A stretch of DNA of 64,000 nt from Pseudonocardia sp. T1-2H (GCF_038039215.1 NZ_JBBPCL010000001.1:1426001-1490000); one strand, 5' to 3'; positions 49,270-59,461 are shown, counted from the first letter of the stretch. Translations and numbers: made by a program. The notes: a model not told the origin generated them from the sequence alone.

Positions 49270-50695
49270 ATGAGCGGCCAGGCCACCAGCCGCGTGGACA
49301 CCGGTGCGCCGGTGAACGCGAACCTCGCGATCGGCCTGCTGGTCGGCTCGGCGTTCGTCATGATCCTCAACGAGACGATCATGAGTGTCGCGCTGCCCGC
49401 GCTGATCACGGACCTGCGGATCACGGTCGGCACCGCGCAGTGGCTCACCAGCGGTTTCCTGCTGACGATGGCGGTGGTCATCCCGATCACCGGCTTCCTG
49501 CTGCAACGGTTCCGGCCGCGGCAGATCTACATCGCGTCGATGACGTCGTTCAGCCTCGGCACCTTGATCGCCGCGCTCGCGCCCGGCTTCGGGATGTTGA
49601 TGACGGGCCGGATCGTGCAGGCCTTCGGCACCGCGGTGATGATCCCGCTGCTGATGACGACCGTGCTGCGGCTCGTCCCGCAGGAGCGGCGCGGCGCGAT
49701 GATGGGCACGATCACGGTGGTCATCGCCGTCGCGCCGGCCGTCGGGCCGACCCTCTCCGGGATCATCCTCACGGCGCTGGGCTGGCGGTGGATGTTCTGG
49801 ATCGTGCTGCCGATCGCACTGGTCGCGCTCGCGGCGGGGGTGCGGTGGCTGCGGGTGCCGGCCGAGACGCGGCGCATCCCGCTCGACGTCCTGTCCGTGA
49901 TCCTCTCCGCGCTCGCGTTCGGCGGGCTGGTCTTCGGGCTGAGCGGCGTCGGCGAGGCTGCGCGGGGAGGCTCTGGTGAACCCGTGGATCCCGACCGCGG
50001 TCGGGCTCGTCGCGATGGTCGTGTTCGTACTGCGCCAGCTCCGTCTGCAGGGCGAGGGGCGGGCGCTGCTGGACCTGCGGCCACTCGGCTTCCGGCCCTT
50101 CGCGGTGGCGATCGTGCTCGTCGTGCTGAGCATGATGTCGCTGTTCGGGGTGCTGATCCTGCTCCCGCTCTACCTGCAGGAGGTACTGAGGCTGAGCCCG
50201 TTCGTCACCGGGCTGGCGGTCCTGCCCGGCGGGCTCGTGATGGGTCTGCTCGGACCGGTGGTCGGGCGGCTCTACGACCGGATCGGGGCCCGGCCGCTGG
50301 TCGTCCCCGGTGCGGTCGTGCTGGCGCTCGCGCTCTGGGCCTTCACGACGCTGGGCGCGTCCTCCCGGCTCTGGATGATCATCGGGATGCACGTCGTGCT
50401 GGTCGTCGGGCTTTCGCTGATGCTCACGCCGCTGATCACGGACGCGCTCGGCCGGCTGCCGGGGGACCTGGACTCCCACGGCAGCGCGATCCTCGCGACG
50501 CTGCAGCAGGTCGCGGGTGCGGCCGGGACGGCCCTGTTCATCACCGTCATGTCGCTGGCGTCGGCCGACGCGGCCACGGGCACGGACGTCGCGGGCGCCC
50601 GCGCGGCGTTCCTGTGCGCGGCGGTCATCGCGACGGTCGCGCTGCCGCTCACGCTCCTGATCGGCCGCCGCGCGCCGGCGGACGCGACGGCCTGA
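49270..50695 (+). CDS. DHA2-family MFS multidrug transporter, frameshifted
   Basis: Two frames together form a 14-helix drug:H+ antiporter of about 474 residues. The first frame has MILNETIMSVALPALITDLR, TVGTAQWLTSGFLLTMAVVI and the MFS signature region GRIVQAFGTAVMIPLLMTTV; it breaks near 49960-49975 in a GC-rich run. The second frame resumes with VNPWIPTAVGLVAMVVFVLR and LLPLYLQEVLRLSPFVTGLA, ending with LTLLIGRRAPADATA. One extra base (or two missing) explains it. DHA2 pumps export drugs or toxic metabolites. It is divergent from iclR and may serve efflux related to the aromatic operon. Confidence 0.85.
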
Positions 50696-50711
50696 GCGCC
50701 GGCCCAGGGCC

Positions 50712-50767
50712 CGACTCGCGGGGCCCGAGACCGCGACTCGCGGGGTGCCGGAGAGCGACTCGCGGGG
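50712..50767. repeat. three direct repeats CGACTCGCGGGG, 22-bp period
   Basis: CGACTCGCGGGG occurs at 50712-50723, 50734-50745 and 50756-50767, each spaced by exactly 22 bases, just after the DHA2 pump. The core also makes up the inverted repeat after rnj (44633-44643), so it belongs to a dispersed intergenic family. Confidence 0.65.
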
Positions 50768-50896
50768 GAGCGGCGTCGCGGCGTCGACGGCCCGGGCCCT
50801 CGGCGGCTGAGGCGGGCGTCCGGCGTGTGACCGGACCGGGGGTCCCGGGTCGGCCGCCGGGGTGCGTCGGAACCGGACGCCCGGGCCCGTCCCGGC

Positions 50897-50902
50897 TACC
50901 GT
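50897..50902 (+). promoter_or_regulatory. ftsK -10 box
   Basis: TACCGT ends seven bases before the ftsK ATG, consistent with leaderless transcription. Confidence 0.45.
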
Positions 50903-50909
50903 GTCCGCC

Positions 50910-53476
50910 ATGGCAGGACGCTCGACCACCGGTGGCGCCGCGGGCAGGGGAGGCGGCACCCGGGCCGCCGCCGGTTCCGGCCGTGGCTCGGGCGCGTCGC
51001 GTTCCCGCACCACCGGCTCGTCGCGCAAGCCGGCTTCCGGCCGCAAGGCGCCCGCCCGCCGCCCGGCGCCGCAGAAGGGGCCGGACCTGATCGACCGCGG
51101 GATCGACGCCGTCGGCCGCGGGGTCGTGAAGGTGGGGAGGTCGACGGGCAAGGCCGTCGGGCGCACCCGGGAGATCGACCCCGCGCACCGCCGGGATGGT
51201 CTGGGAGTCGGCTTCATCGTGCTCGCCGTCATCGCCGGCGCGGGCGTCTGGTGGGGCGCGGGCGGCCCGGTCGGCCAGGGGTTCTCCACTGCGGTCGGGG
51301 CCGTGTTCGGCCTCGCCGGCGTGCTGTTGCCGGTCATCCTGCTCGGCGTCGGCATCGTCCTGATGACCACGCCGGCGCATCCGGAGGCGCGGCCGCGGAT
51401 CGCCGTCGGCACGCTGCTGCTCGGCCTCGGCGTGCTCGGCCTCGTGCACCTGTTCGCCGGGTCCCCGGACGAGCCCGCACAGTGGGCCACCGGTGGCGGT
51501 GCGGTCGGGTACGTCGCCTCGACGCCGCTGGTCAGCGGCGTCACGGTGTGGGTCGCGGTGCCGATCCTGCTGCTGTTGAGCTTCTATGCCTTCCTCGTCC
51601 TCACCGGGATCCCGCTGCGCGAGGTCCCCAACCGTTTCCGCCGGCTGCTCGGCAAGCCCGAGGTGGGCCACGAGGACGACGAGCAGGACCTGTACGACGA
51701 GCCCGAGGACGAGGTCGCGCAGACCCCGCCGGCCCCCGCGCGCCGTCGCCCGACGCGCCGCCGGCAGGCCGCCGCGAGCGAGGCGGACGCGTTCAAGGAC
51801 GAGGAGCCTCCCCCACCCCCGAGGACGAGGAGGAGGAGTACGTCCCGGTCACCCCGCCGCCGCGGAAGAGCCGCCCGGCGCCCGCCGCCGTCGTCGCCAC
51901 CCCACCCGCGGAGACCGTCCCCGAGGCCGGCGAGGCCGAGCAGATGTCGCTCGCGATCCGCGAGCCCGTCAGCGAGACGGAGTACAAGCTCCCGCCCGCG
52001 GACATGCTGCCCACCGGTCCGGTGCCGAAGACGCGCAGCGCCGCGAACGACGCCATGATCGAGGCGATCACCGGGGTACTGGACCAGTTCAACGTCGACG
52101 CGCAGGTCACCGGCTTCACCCGCGGCCCGACGGTCACCCGCTACGAGATCGAGCTGGGCCCGGCCGTGAAGGTCGAGAAGATCACCCAGCTCTCCAAGAA
52201 CATCGCCTACGCGGTCGCCACCGACAACGTCCGGATCCTCGCGCCGATCCCGGGCAAGTCCGCGGTCGGCATCGAGGTGCCGAACACGGACCGCGAGATG
52301 GTCCGGCTCGGGGACGTCCTGCGCTCGACGACCGCGCGCACCGAGCAGCACCCCATGGTCATCGGCCTCGGCAAGGACATCGAGGGCCACTTTCTCTGCG
52401 CCAACCTGGCGAAGATGCCCCACCTGCTCGTCGCGGGGTCCACGGGTTCCGGCAAGTCCAGCTTCGTCAACTCGATGCTGGTCTCGCTGCTCTCCCGGGC
52501 CACGCCCGAGGAGGTCCGGATGATCCTCATCGACCCGAAGATGGTCGAGCTCACCCCGTACGAGGGCATCCCGCACCTGATCACGCCCATCATCACCCAG
52601 CCCAAGAAGGCGGCCTCCGCGCTCGCCTGGCTGGTGGAGGAGATGGAGCAGCGCTACCAGGACATGCAGGCCAACAAGGTCCGCCACGTCGACGACTTCA
52701 ACCGCAAGGTGCGGTCCGGGGAGATCACCGCGCCGCTCGGCAGCGAGCGGGTCTACCGGCCCTACCCCTACATCCTCTGCATCGTCGACGAGCTCGCGGA
52801 CCTGATGATGACCGCGCCGCGGGACGTCGAGGACGCGGTCGTCCGGATCACGCAGAAGGCCCGCGCGGCGGGCATCCACCTGGTGCTCGCGACCCAGCGG
52901 CCGTCGGTGGACGTCGTCACCGGCCTGATCAAGACCAACGTGCCGTCCCGGCTGGCGTTCGCCACGTCGTCGCTCACGGACTCGCGGGTCATCCTGGACC
53001 AGCCCGGTGCCGAGAAGCTGATCGGCATGGGCGACGGGCTCTTCCTGCCGATGGGAGCGGGAAAGCCCGTCCGCATGCAGGGCGCCTTCGTCAGCGACGA
53101 GGAGATCTCCGATGTGGTCTCCTTCACCAAGGATCAAGCCGAACCGACGTATCTGGACGGCGTCACGGCGGCCAAGCAGGGCGAGAAGAAGGAGATCGAT
53201 CCGGACATCGGGGACGATCTGGACGTGCTCCTGCAGGCGACCGAACTGATCGTCACCTCGCAGTTCGGCTCCACGTCGATGCTGCAGCGCAAGCTCCGCG
53301 TCGGGTTCGCGAAGGCCGGACGGCTCATGGACCTGCTGGAAACCCGTGGTGTGGTCGGTCCCTCGGAGGGCTCGAAGGCGCGCGAGGTGCTCGTCAAGCC
53401 GGACGAGCTCGAGAGCGTTCTCTGGCTCATGCGCGGTGGTGGCGGTCCCGACCCGGACGGCGACACGGACGAGTGA
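50910..53476 (+). CDS. ftsK: DNA translocase FtsK, one-base frameshift in the linker
   Basis: FtsK pumps chromosome termini through the closing septum. The basic, disordered N-terminus is followed by four membrane helices (about residues 95-235; [34 protein letters not shown]), a linker, the ATPase with Walker [16 protein letters not shown] (about 509) and Walker [14 protein letters not shown], and a C-terminal winged-helix gamma domain ([20 protein letters not shown]). The frame breaks at about 51805-51810 in GAGGAGCCTCC; one extra G gives GAGGAGGCCTCC and [13 protein letters not shown]. The repaired product is about 855 residues. Since the gene is normally essential, a sequence error is likely. 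Confidence 0.92.
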
Positions 53477-53648
53477 CAGACGCGCCGTCGGTGACGGAGC
53501 GTGATCGCATTCCATCTGCGTGAACGGTCAAGTACCTGATCCACTGGTGAAACAGTGACCGAGCGTGGCATTGTGTCCAACCGGTCGGTCGCTGCGGCTC
53601 CCCCTCATCGCGTACCGACCGTCGTGTCGCCTGTCGGAAGGTCGGTCT

Positions 53649-54515
53649 ATGTTCTGGAGCAAAAGTCGTCGTGGCCGCGGGGGCAACACGGGCAGACATG
53701 CCCTCGTGCCCATCCCGCTCACCGGCGGCCTGCTCAGCGGTCAGGTCCGTGACGGCGAGGGCAGGCCGCTGGCCGGCGCTGAGATCTCGGTGCTGGACCG
53801 GACGAGCCGGCGCGTCGCCCACGCGGACAGCGACCCCTTCGGCTACTTCGCCGCCGCCGTCGTCCCCGGCGAGTACCGCGTCCGCGTCGAGGCCGGTGGC
53901 TACCGCGGCGCGGGCAACGCCGTCGAGGTCGAGTGGGGCAAGCACACCGAGCTCGCGCCGATGAACCTGGCGACGGACGAGTCGCTGCTGCCGCCCCCGC
54001 CCGGGCTCTACGACATCGACCCGGACCACACGTCGGTCCGCTTCGTCGCCCGGCACATCGGCATGTCCAAGGTCTACGGCAGGTTCAACTCCTTCCGCGG
54101 CCAGATCTACATCGCGGACCCGTTCGAGGACTCCTCCGTCGACGTCGTGATCGACGCGGCCAGCATCGACACCAGCGTCGAGGCCCGGGACAACCACCTG
54201 CGCTCGGCGGACTTCCTCGACGTCGAGCGGCACCCGGAGCTGCGCTTCTCCAGCGGCCGCTTCGCGCAGCTCGGCGGCAACCGCTGGCAGATCGACGGGG
54301 ACCTCACCCTGCACGGCCTGACCAGCGACACTTCGCTGGAGACGACGTTCCTCGGGATGCAGGAGTGGAACGGTGAACGCGTGGGGGCCGTCGCGACCAC
54401 CGAGCTGCACCGCGAGCACTTCACGCTGAACTGGCAGCAGGTGCTCGGCAAGGGCCTCCCGGTCATCGGCTCGACGATCGAGATCACCCTGGACGTCCAG
54501 GCGATCCGCCAGTAG
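53649..54515 (+). CDS. carboxypeptidase-regulatory-like plus YceI domain protein
   Basis: A 288-residue protein with two domains. Residues about 20-100 (GGLLSGQVRDGEGRPLAGAE, then GYFAAAVVPGEYRVRVEAGG) are a carboxypeptidase-regulatory-like beta sandwich. Residues about 110-288 form a YceI-type lipocalin barrel (YDIDPDHTSVRFVARHIGMS, VDVVIDAASIDTSVEARDNH, HPELRFSSGRF, LHGLTSDTSLE), a family that binds polyisoprenoids. No signal peptide is seen, so it is probably cytosolic or membrane-associated. GGAAGG precedes the ATG; the longer frame upstream is not conserved. The 172 bases before it hold no gene. Confidence 0.88.
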   Translation: MFWSKSRRGRGGNTGRHALVPIPLTGGLLSGQVRDGEGRPLAGAEISVLDRTSRRVAHADSDPFGYFAAAVVPGEYRVRVEAGGYRGAGNAVEVEWGKHTELAPMNLATDESLLPPPPGLYDIDPDHTSVRFVARHIGMSKVYGRFNSFRGQIYIADPFEDSSVDVVIDAASIDTSVEARDNHLRSADFLDVERHPELRFSSGRFAQLGGNRWQIDGDLTLHGLTSDTSLETTFLGMQEWNGERVGAVATTELHREHFTLNWQQVLGKGLPVIGSTIEITLDVQAIRQ

Positions 54516-54527
54516 CCGCCCCCGACG

Positions 54528-55001
54528 TCACGGTGGCGCGGCGCCGGCGAAACCGTGCTGGCGCCACGCCTCGTAGACGGCGATCGACGCCGCATTGGCG
54601 AGGTTGAGCGAGCGGGAGCCCGGCTGCATCGGCAGCCGGACCCGGTCGCTCACCTCGGCCGCGTAGGCGACGGCCTCGGGCAGCCCGGTGGACTCCGAGC
54701 CGAACAGCAGGACGTCCCCGGGCGCGTAGGCGACGTCGGTGTAGCCGGTGGTCGCGGACGTGGTGAAGGCCCACACGTGCGGGCCGGGCAGGACCGCGGC
54801 CCACAGCTCGTCGAGACCGCGGTGGACGTGCAGCTGCGCGAGCTCGTGGTAGTCCAGGCCCGCCCGTCGCACGTTGCGCTCGTCGAGGGAGAACCCCAGG
54901 GGTTCGACGAGGTGCATCTCCGCCCCGGTGTTCGCCGCCAGCCGGATCGCGCTGCCGGTGTTGGGCGGGATCTCGGGGGCGTGGAAGACGATCCGGAACA
55001 C
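54528..55001 (-). CDS. trmL: tRNA (cytidine(34)-2'-O)-methyltransferase TrmL-like
   Basis: This 157-residue SPOUT methyltransferase modifies the wobble base of certain leucine tRNAs. Motifs are FHAPEIPPNTGSAIRLAANT (N-terminal), LLFGSESTGLP (SAM-binding knot loop) and RLPMQPGSRSLNLANAASIA (knot). The length matches E. coli TrmL (157). It converges with the YceI gene, 12 bases away, and follows the AraC-type regulator gene on the same strand with 12 bases between. Confidence 0.93.
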   Translation of the reverse strand: MFRIVFHAPEIPPNTGSAIRLAANTGAEMHLVEPLGFSLDERNVRRAGLDYHELAQLHVHRGLDELWAAVLPGPHVWAFTTSATTGYTDVAYAPGDVLLFGSESTGLPEAVAYAAEVSDRVRLPMQPGSRSLNLANAASIAVYEAWRQHGFAGAAPP

Positions 55002-55013
55002 GGTGCCTGCCTC

Positions 55014-55844
55014 TCAGCCGCCGGTCGCGTCGGGCCGCTCGGCGCGCCAGGCCGTCGCCGTCATGCCCGCCAGCTCCCGGAAGTCCCGCGCGAGGTGGGC
55101 CTGGTCGACGTAGCCGCAGTCCGCCGCCAGCTCGGCCAGACCCGGGGGTTGTGGGGCCCGCAGCCGCGTGCACGCCCGCTCGAAGCGGATCACCCGGGCC
55201 GCGGACTTGGGGGCGAGCCCGATCTCGTCCCGGAACCGTCCGGCGAGGTGCCGCCGGCTCCAGCCGACCTCCCGGGCCAGCTCCTCGATCCGCAGTGTCC
55301 CGCCCGTCTCCCCGAGCCGGTCCCACGCGTACCCGACCTCGGGCAGCGGCTCCCGACCGCGCTCCTCGCCGGCCGCCGCGAGCCGCCCCAGCGCGGCCTC
55401 GAGCAGCGCGAACCGCGACCGCCAGGTCCGTGTCGACGCCAGCTGGTCCAGCAGCGCGTGCGCCGTGCGGCCGAGCAGTGAACCGAGGTCGACGACGTCG
55501 CCCTGCAGCGCGGCGGCGGGCAGGCCGAGCAGGGTGCGGGCGCCGCGCCAGGTGAGGTCGACCTGCAGGCCGGCCTGCGGGGCGCCGGAGGCGATCACCG
55601 CGGGTTCGACGTGCAGGCCGCCGACGAATGCGTCGAAGGTGCCGGGGGTGCGGGCGGGGTCCGGCATCCGGAGCATCTCGACCGTGCCGTCGAGGCAGAG
55701 GAGGAACGTCAGGTGCGCGCTCGGGACGCCCTGGTGGGTGCCGCGGGCGGTGGCGCCCGTCCGGTAGCCGACGTAGCCGCCGACGTAGGGCCGTAGCCGC
55801 GGGCCCGGCTCGGCGCGCACGAACTGCTCCTCCGCGGCAGCCAT
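55014..55844 (-). CDS. AraC family transcriptional regulator
   Basis: The 276-residue protein has an N-terminal cupin-like sensing region (FLLCLDGTVEMLRMPDPART, AFVGGLHVEPAVI) and two C-terminal helix-turn-helix motifs: LRIEELAREVGWSRRHLAGRF and GLAELAADCGYVDQAHLARDFREL. The DUF6597/HTH_18 type is common in actinomycetes. The effector is unknown. It is directly upstream of trmL and may be co-transcribed. Confidence 0.9.
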   Translation of the reverse strand: MAAAEEQFVRAEPGPRLRPYVGGYVGYRTGATARGTHQGVPSAHLTFLLCLDGTVEMLRMPDPARTPGTFDAFVGGLHVEPAVIASGAPQAGLQVDLTWRGARTLLGLPAAALQGDVVDLGSLLGRTAHALLDQLASTRTWRSRFALLEAALGRLAAAGEERGREPLPEVGYAWDRLGETGGTLRIEELAREVGWSRRHLAGRFRDEIGLAPKSAARVIRFERACTRLRAPQPPGLAELAADCGYVDQAHLARDFRELAGMTATAWRAERPDATGG

Positions 55845-55939
55845 GGGGCGAGGATAGCCGAGCTCGGACGGCCGCGGCGCTCTCGTGGATCAAGGCCGGG
55901 CGGGCGTTCCCGTCCCCCTTCCACCCTCGGTCGTCGGGG

Positions 55940-56644
55940 TCAGGGGCGCAGCTCGGCGGCCCGGCGCGCGCCTCGCGTGCGGAGCCACTCCGCCACGTCC
56001 GCCGCGCCGGTGCGGAGGGCGGCGTCGAGGGGGGTCGCGTCCTCCCACGACGGCCGGTGGTCGACGTCCGCGCCACGGTTGAGCAGCAGCTCCGCTGTGG
56101 TCCGGCTGCCTCCGTGGCACGCGTACCAGAACGCACGGTCGAGGTCCTCGGGCTGCGGGGGAGCGGCGTCCAGGGCGGAGGTGACGCGGCGGACCAGGCC
56201 GAGCGCCGCGGCGTCGTCGAGGGACGGGACCGCGCCCCGCTCCACCAGCCGCCGGGCCGCGGCCCAGTTCCCGAACACGCGGGCGTTGGTCAGCGCCGTG
56301 CCGCCGGCGATCGTCGCGCCGTCCGCCTCGATGTCCGCGCCCGCGTCGAGCAACGCGTCCAGGACGGCCATGTCGCCGCTGCTCGCGGCCCAGTGCAGCG
56401 GGGTCTCGCCGTGCCGGCCGAGGAACCGGGCGTCCGGCTCCGCACCCGCACGGGCCAGCGCCGCGACGGTCTCCGCGCCCCGCGGGAAGTGTCCCGGCCG
56501 GTCCGCGACGACGTGCAGGAGCGTCCGCGCCCGGTCCGGCCGGGCCTTCGCCAGCGACGGGTGCTCCAGCAGCAGCGCCTCGAGCGTCTCCACGTCACCG
56601 GCGCGGATCGCGTCGACGGCGGACCGGTGGAGATCGATCATCAC
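55940..56644 (-). CDS. ankyrin repeat protein
   Basis: The 234-residue protein carries several ankyrin repeats: RTLLHVVADRPGHFPRGAET, GETPLHWAASSGDMAVLDALLDAGADI, GTALTNARVFGNWAAARRLVERGA and GGSRTTAELLLNRGADVDHR. It probably binds another protein, but the partner is unknown. No signal peptide is present. It begins four bases after the argA stop, so the two form an operon. Confidence 0.88.
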   Translation of the reverse strand: MMIDLHRSAVDAIRAGDVETLEALLLEHPSLAKARPDRARTLLHVVADRPGHFPRGAETVAALARAGAEPDARFLGRHGETPLHWAASSGDMAVLDALLDAGADIEADGATIAGGTALTNARVFGNWAAARRLVERGAVPSLDDAAALGLVRRVTSALDAAPPQPEDLDRAFWYACHGGSRTTAELLLNRGADVDHRPSWEDATPLDAALRTGAADVAEWLRTRGARRAAELRP

Positions 56645-56648
56645 GGCC

Positions 56649-57146
56649 TCACAGGTGCAGCATCATCCGGACGTTCCCCAGAGTGTTGGGCTTGACGTGC
56701 GCGAGGTCCAGGAACTCGGCGACGCCGGCGTCGTAGGAGCGCAGCATGGCCGCGAAGACCTCCTGCGAGACGGGCGTCCCGTCGATCTCGGCGAACCCGT
56801 GCCGGCCGAAGAAATGGCGCTCGAAGGTGAGCACGAACAGCCGTTGCAGCCCGAACTCCCGCGCCTGCTCGATGAGCGCCTGGACGATCGCGTGCCCGAC
56901 CCCGCGGCCGAGTACCTTCGGGTGGACCGCCACCGTGCGGATCTCGCCCAGGTCCTCCCAGAGCACGTGCAGCGCCCCGCAGCCGACGACCTCCCCGTCG
57001 ACCTCCGCGACCAGGAACTCGGGCATCGCCTCGTAGAGGGTGATGATCTCCTTGGCCAGCAGGACCTTTCCGGCGTAGTTGTCCACCAAGGACTTGATCG
57101 TCGTCACATCGCGGGCCCTGGCCCGTCGTACGGCCACCGCTGCCAC
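56649..57146 (-). CDS. argA: amino-acid N-acetyltransferase (actinobacterial ArgA, Rv2747-like)
   Basis: A 165-residue GNAT enzyme that acetylates glutamate, the first step of arginine synthesis, as shown for its mycobacterial homologue. Diagnostic segments are KSLVDNYAGKVLLAKEIITLYEAM, VVGCGALHVLWEDLGEIRTVAV (motif A), FVLTFERHFFGRHGF and a C-terminal LDLAHVKPNTLGNVRMML. I chose GTG 57146, eight bases after a TACGCT -10 on the minus strand (57160-57155); GTG 57137 would be slightly shorter. It is divergent from rimO. Confidence 0.9.
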   Translation of the reverse strand: MAAVAVRRARARDVTTIKSLVDNYAGKVLLAKEIITLYEAMPEFLVAEVDGEVVGCGALHVLWEDLGEIRTVAVHPKVLGRGVGHAIVQALIEQAREFGLQRLFVLTFERHFFGRHGFAEIDGTPVSQEVFAAMLRSYDAGVAEFLDLAHVKPNTLGNVRMMLHL

Positions 57147-57154
57147 GACGCCGG

Positions 57155-57184
57155 AGCGTAGATCATGGGACCGGCGTCTACCCT
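57155..57184. promoter_or_regulatory. back-to-back promoters for argA and rimO
   Basis: TACGCT on the minus strand (57160-57155) lies eight bases before the argA GTG, and TACCCT on the plus strand (57179-57184) seven bases before the rimO GTG. Both genes should be leaderless, with less than 20 bases between the two -10 boxes. Confidence 0.5.
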
Positions 57185-57191
57185 GTGAGCC

Positions 57192-58685
57192 GTGCAATCT
57201 TCCTCTCCCGAGGCCGCCCCGCGGCGTGCCGCCCTGCTGACGTTGGGGTGCGCCCGCAACGAGGTCGACTCCGAGGAGCTCGCCGGCCGTCTGGCCGGCA
57301 GCGGCTGGGAGCTCGTCGACGCGGAAGCCGACGGCGAGCCCGCGGACGTGATCGTCGTGAACACCTGCGGCTTCGTCGAGCAGGCGAAGAAGGACTCGAT
57401 CGACACCCTGCTGTCCGCGTCGGACGTCGCGCGGCACAGCGGGGCGAAGGTCGTCGCGGTCGGCTGCATGGCCGAGCGGTACGGCGCGGAGCTGGCGGCG
57501 AGCCTGCCCGAGGCGGACGCGGTGCTGGGCTTCGACGCCTACCCGGACCTCGCCGAGCGCCTCGGGGACCTGCTCGACGGACACGCGCCCACCCCGCACG
57601 TCCCCGTGGACCGGCGCACGCTGCTGCCGATCTCGCCGGTGCAGCGCCCCGCGGCCAGCACCGACGTCGCGATCCCGGGCCACAGCTGGGTCCCGGACAT
57701 CTCCCGGCGCCGCCTGTCGTCCGGCCCGGTCGCGTCGCTCAAGCTGGCCTCCGGGTGCGACCGGCGCTGCGCCTTCTGTGCCATCCCGTCCTTCCGCGGC
57801 TCGTTCGTGTCCCGCCCGCCGGAGGAGGTCCTGGCCGAGGCGCGGTGGCTCGCCCAGCAGGGCGTCCGGGAGCTGGTGCTGGTCAGCGAGAACTCGACGT
57901 CGTACGGCAAGGACCTGCCCGGCGGCACCCGCGCGCTGGTGGAGCTGCTGCCGGAGCTGGGCGCCGTACCCGGGATCGAGCGGGTGCGCGTGAGCTACCT
58001 GCAGCCGGCCGAGATGCGCCCGGACCTGATCTCGGTGATCGCGACGGCGCCCGGGCTGGCCCCGTACTTCGACCTCTCGTTCCAGCACGCGAGCGCGCCG
58101 GTGCTGCGCCGGATGCGCCGCTTCGGCTCGCGCCCGGACTTCCTGGACCTCTGCGAGCGCATCCGGGCCCTCGCGCCGGAGGCCGGGATCCGCAGCAACG
58201 TGATCGTCGGGTTCCCCGGGGAGACCGAGGAGGACCTGGCCGAGCTGGAGGCGTTCCTGGTGGGCGCCCGGCTCGACGCGGTCGGTGTCTTCGGCTACTC
58301 GGACGAGGACGGGACGGAGGCCGAGGGCTACGAGGGCAAGCTCTCCGCCGAGGAGGTCACGGCGCGGGTCGCCCGGGTGTCCGCGCTGGTGGACGAGCTG
58401 ATGGCGCAGCGTGCCGAGGACCGCGTCGGCACCGAGGTCGTCGTGCTGGTCGAGTCGCTCTCGGACGAGGAGAACGACTGCGTCGGCCGGGCCGCGCACC
58501 AGGCGCCCGAGGTCGACGGCGAGTGCGTCTTCGACGCCGACGAGCTCGACGGGGAGCCGCTGCGGGTCGGGGACCTGGTGCGGGCGGTCGTCGTGGACAC
58601 CGAGGGGACGGACCTGGTCGTGTCGCCGCGGGAGGTCGTGGTGGCCGTGGAGGCCGTCCGCGAGGCCGCGCAGGTGACCGGATGA
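57192..58685 (+). CDS. rimO: ribosomal protein S12 methylthiotransferase RimO
   Basis: RimO adds a methylthio group to Asp of ribosomal protein S12. The 497-residue radical-SAM enzyme has the N-terminal cluster cysteines ([39 protein letters not shown]), the radical-SAM motif [17 protein letters not shown] (about residue 189), [11 protein letters not shown] and [17 protein letters not shown], and a C-terminal TRAM domain. It is somewhat longer than E. coli RimO (441), as in other actinobacteria. The stop overlaps pgsA (ATGA). Confidence 0.95.
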   Translation: MQSSSPEAAPRRAALLTLGCARNEVDSEELAGRLAGSGWELVDAEADGEPADVIVVNTCGFVEQAKKDSIDTLLSASDVARHSGAKVVAVGCMAERYGAELAASLPEADAVLGFDAYPDLAERLGDLLDGHAPTPHVPVDRRTLLPISPVQRPAASTDVAIPGHSWVPDISRRRLSSGPVASLKLASGCDRRCAFCAIPSFRGSFVSRPPEEVLAEARWLAQQGVRELVLVSENSTSYGKDLPGGTRALVELLPELGAVPGIERVRVSYLQPAEMRPDLISVIATAPGLAPYFDLSFQHASAPVLRRMRRFGSRPDFLDLCERIRALAPEAGIRSNVIVGFPGETEEDLAELEAFLVGARLDAVGVFGYSDEDGTEAEGYEGKLSAEEVTARVARVSALVDELMAQRAEDRVGTEVVVLVESLSDEENDCVGRAAHQAPEVDGECVFDADELDGEPLRVGDLVRAVVVDTEGTDLVVSPREVVVAVEAVREAAQVTG

Positions 58686-59326
58686 GTGACGTCCCGGCAG
58701 GCGCTCGCGTGCCGCCGGGAGACGCACCGCTGCCGGGCGCCGCGCCCATACTGAACATCGCGAACGTGCTCACCGGGGTCCGGCTGGCCCTGGTGCCGTT
58801 CTTCGTCGTCGCGCTCTTCCGCGTCGACGGCCTGGACGCGGACTGGCGGCTCCTCGCGTTCGGCCTCTTCGCGGTCGCGGCGATCACCGACCGGCTCGAC
58901 GGCGAGATCGCCCGCAAGCGCGGCCTCGTCACGTCGTTCGGGGAGATCGCGGACCCCATCGCGGACAAGGCGCTCACCGGCTCGGCGCTGATCGGGCTGT
59001 CGATCCTCGGGCTCGTCCCGTGGTGGATCACCGTGGTGATCCTGGGCCGCGAGGTCGGCGTCACCGTGCTGCGGTTCTGGGTGCTGCGCCACGGGGTGAT
59101 CCCGGCGAGCCGCGGCGGCAAGGCCAAGACCTTCGTCCAGACGATCGCGATCGGGCTCTACGTGCTGCCGCTGCCGCAGCTGCTGCCCGCGATCAGCGAC
59201 CCGATGGGCTGGTTCCAGATGGCGTTGCTCCTGCTCGCGCTCGTGTTGACCGTGGTCACGGGCCTGGACTACGTGTTCCGCGCGCTCCGGCTGCGCGCCG
59301 CCGCCCTCGGCCGGAAGGTTCCCTGA
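58682..59326 (+). CDS. pgsA: CDP-diacylglycerol--glycerol-3-phosphate 3-phosphatidyltransferase
   Basis: PgsA makes phosphatidylglycerol phosphate, the precursor of PG and cardiolipin. The 214 residues contain the CDP-alcohol phosphotransferase motif D-x2-DG-x2-AR-x8-G-x3-D-x3-D in [19 protein letters not shown] and the following EIADPIAD, plus several membrane helices ([54 protein letters not shown]). The ATG overlaps the rimO stop. The pgsA-clgR-pspA order matches mycobacteria. Confidence 0.95.
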   Translation: MSDVPAGARVPPGDAPLPGAAPILNIANVLTGVRLALVPFFVVALFRVDGLDADWRLLAFGLFAVAAITDRLDGEIARKRGLVTSFGEIADPIADKALTGSALIGLSILGLVPWWITVVILGREVGVTVLRFWVLRHGVIPASRGGKAKTFVQTIAIGLYVLPLPQLLPAISDPMGWFQMALLLLALVLTVVTGLDYVFRALRLRAAALGRKVP

Positions 59327-59333
59327 CGGGGTG

Positions 59334-59351
59334 TGTTCGCCCTCAGCGGAC
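59334..59351 (+). promoter_or_regulatory. ClgR-type box upstream of clgR
   Basis: TGTTCGCCCTCAGCGGAC matches the published ClgR operator pattern (CGC-Y-N-A-N-R-GCG with A/T flanks) except for two positions. A TACGGT -10 lies at 59395-59400. Autoregulation of clgR, known in other actinobacteria, is therefore plausible here. Confidence 0.45.
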
Positions 59352-59461
59352 GGTCCGGCGAGGCGCGCCGGGGACGCGGGACGCCGGAAGTCGGTACGGT
59401 GACAGCACACCACCCGTCCGCAGGGACGGGCGGTGGTACCGGGCGGACGAGGAGGGGTCGC

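Noticed and set aside
45607..50133. A 1508-residue minus-strand frame spanning several genes
   Set aside because: It crosses well-supported genes in other frames and is Arg/Pro/Ala-rich throughout; only its last 70 codons are a credible gene.
51790..51830. Programmed ribosomal frameshift in ftsK
   Set aside because: No slippery heptamer typical of -1 frameshifting or stimulatory structure is evident, and the break lies in an unstructured linker; a missing G in AGGCCT is simpler.
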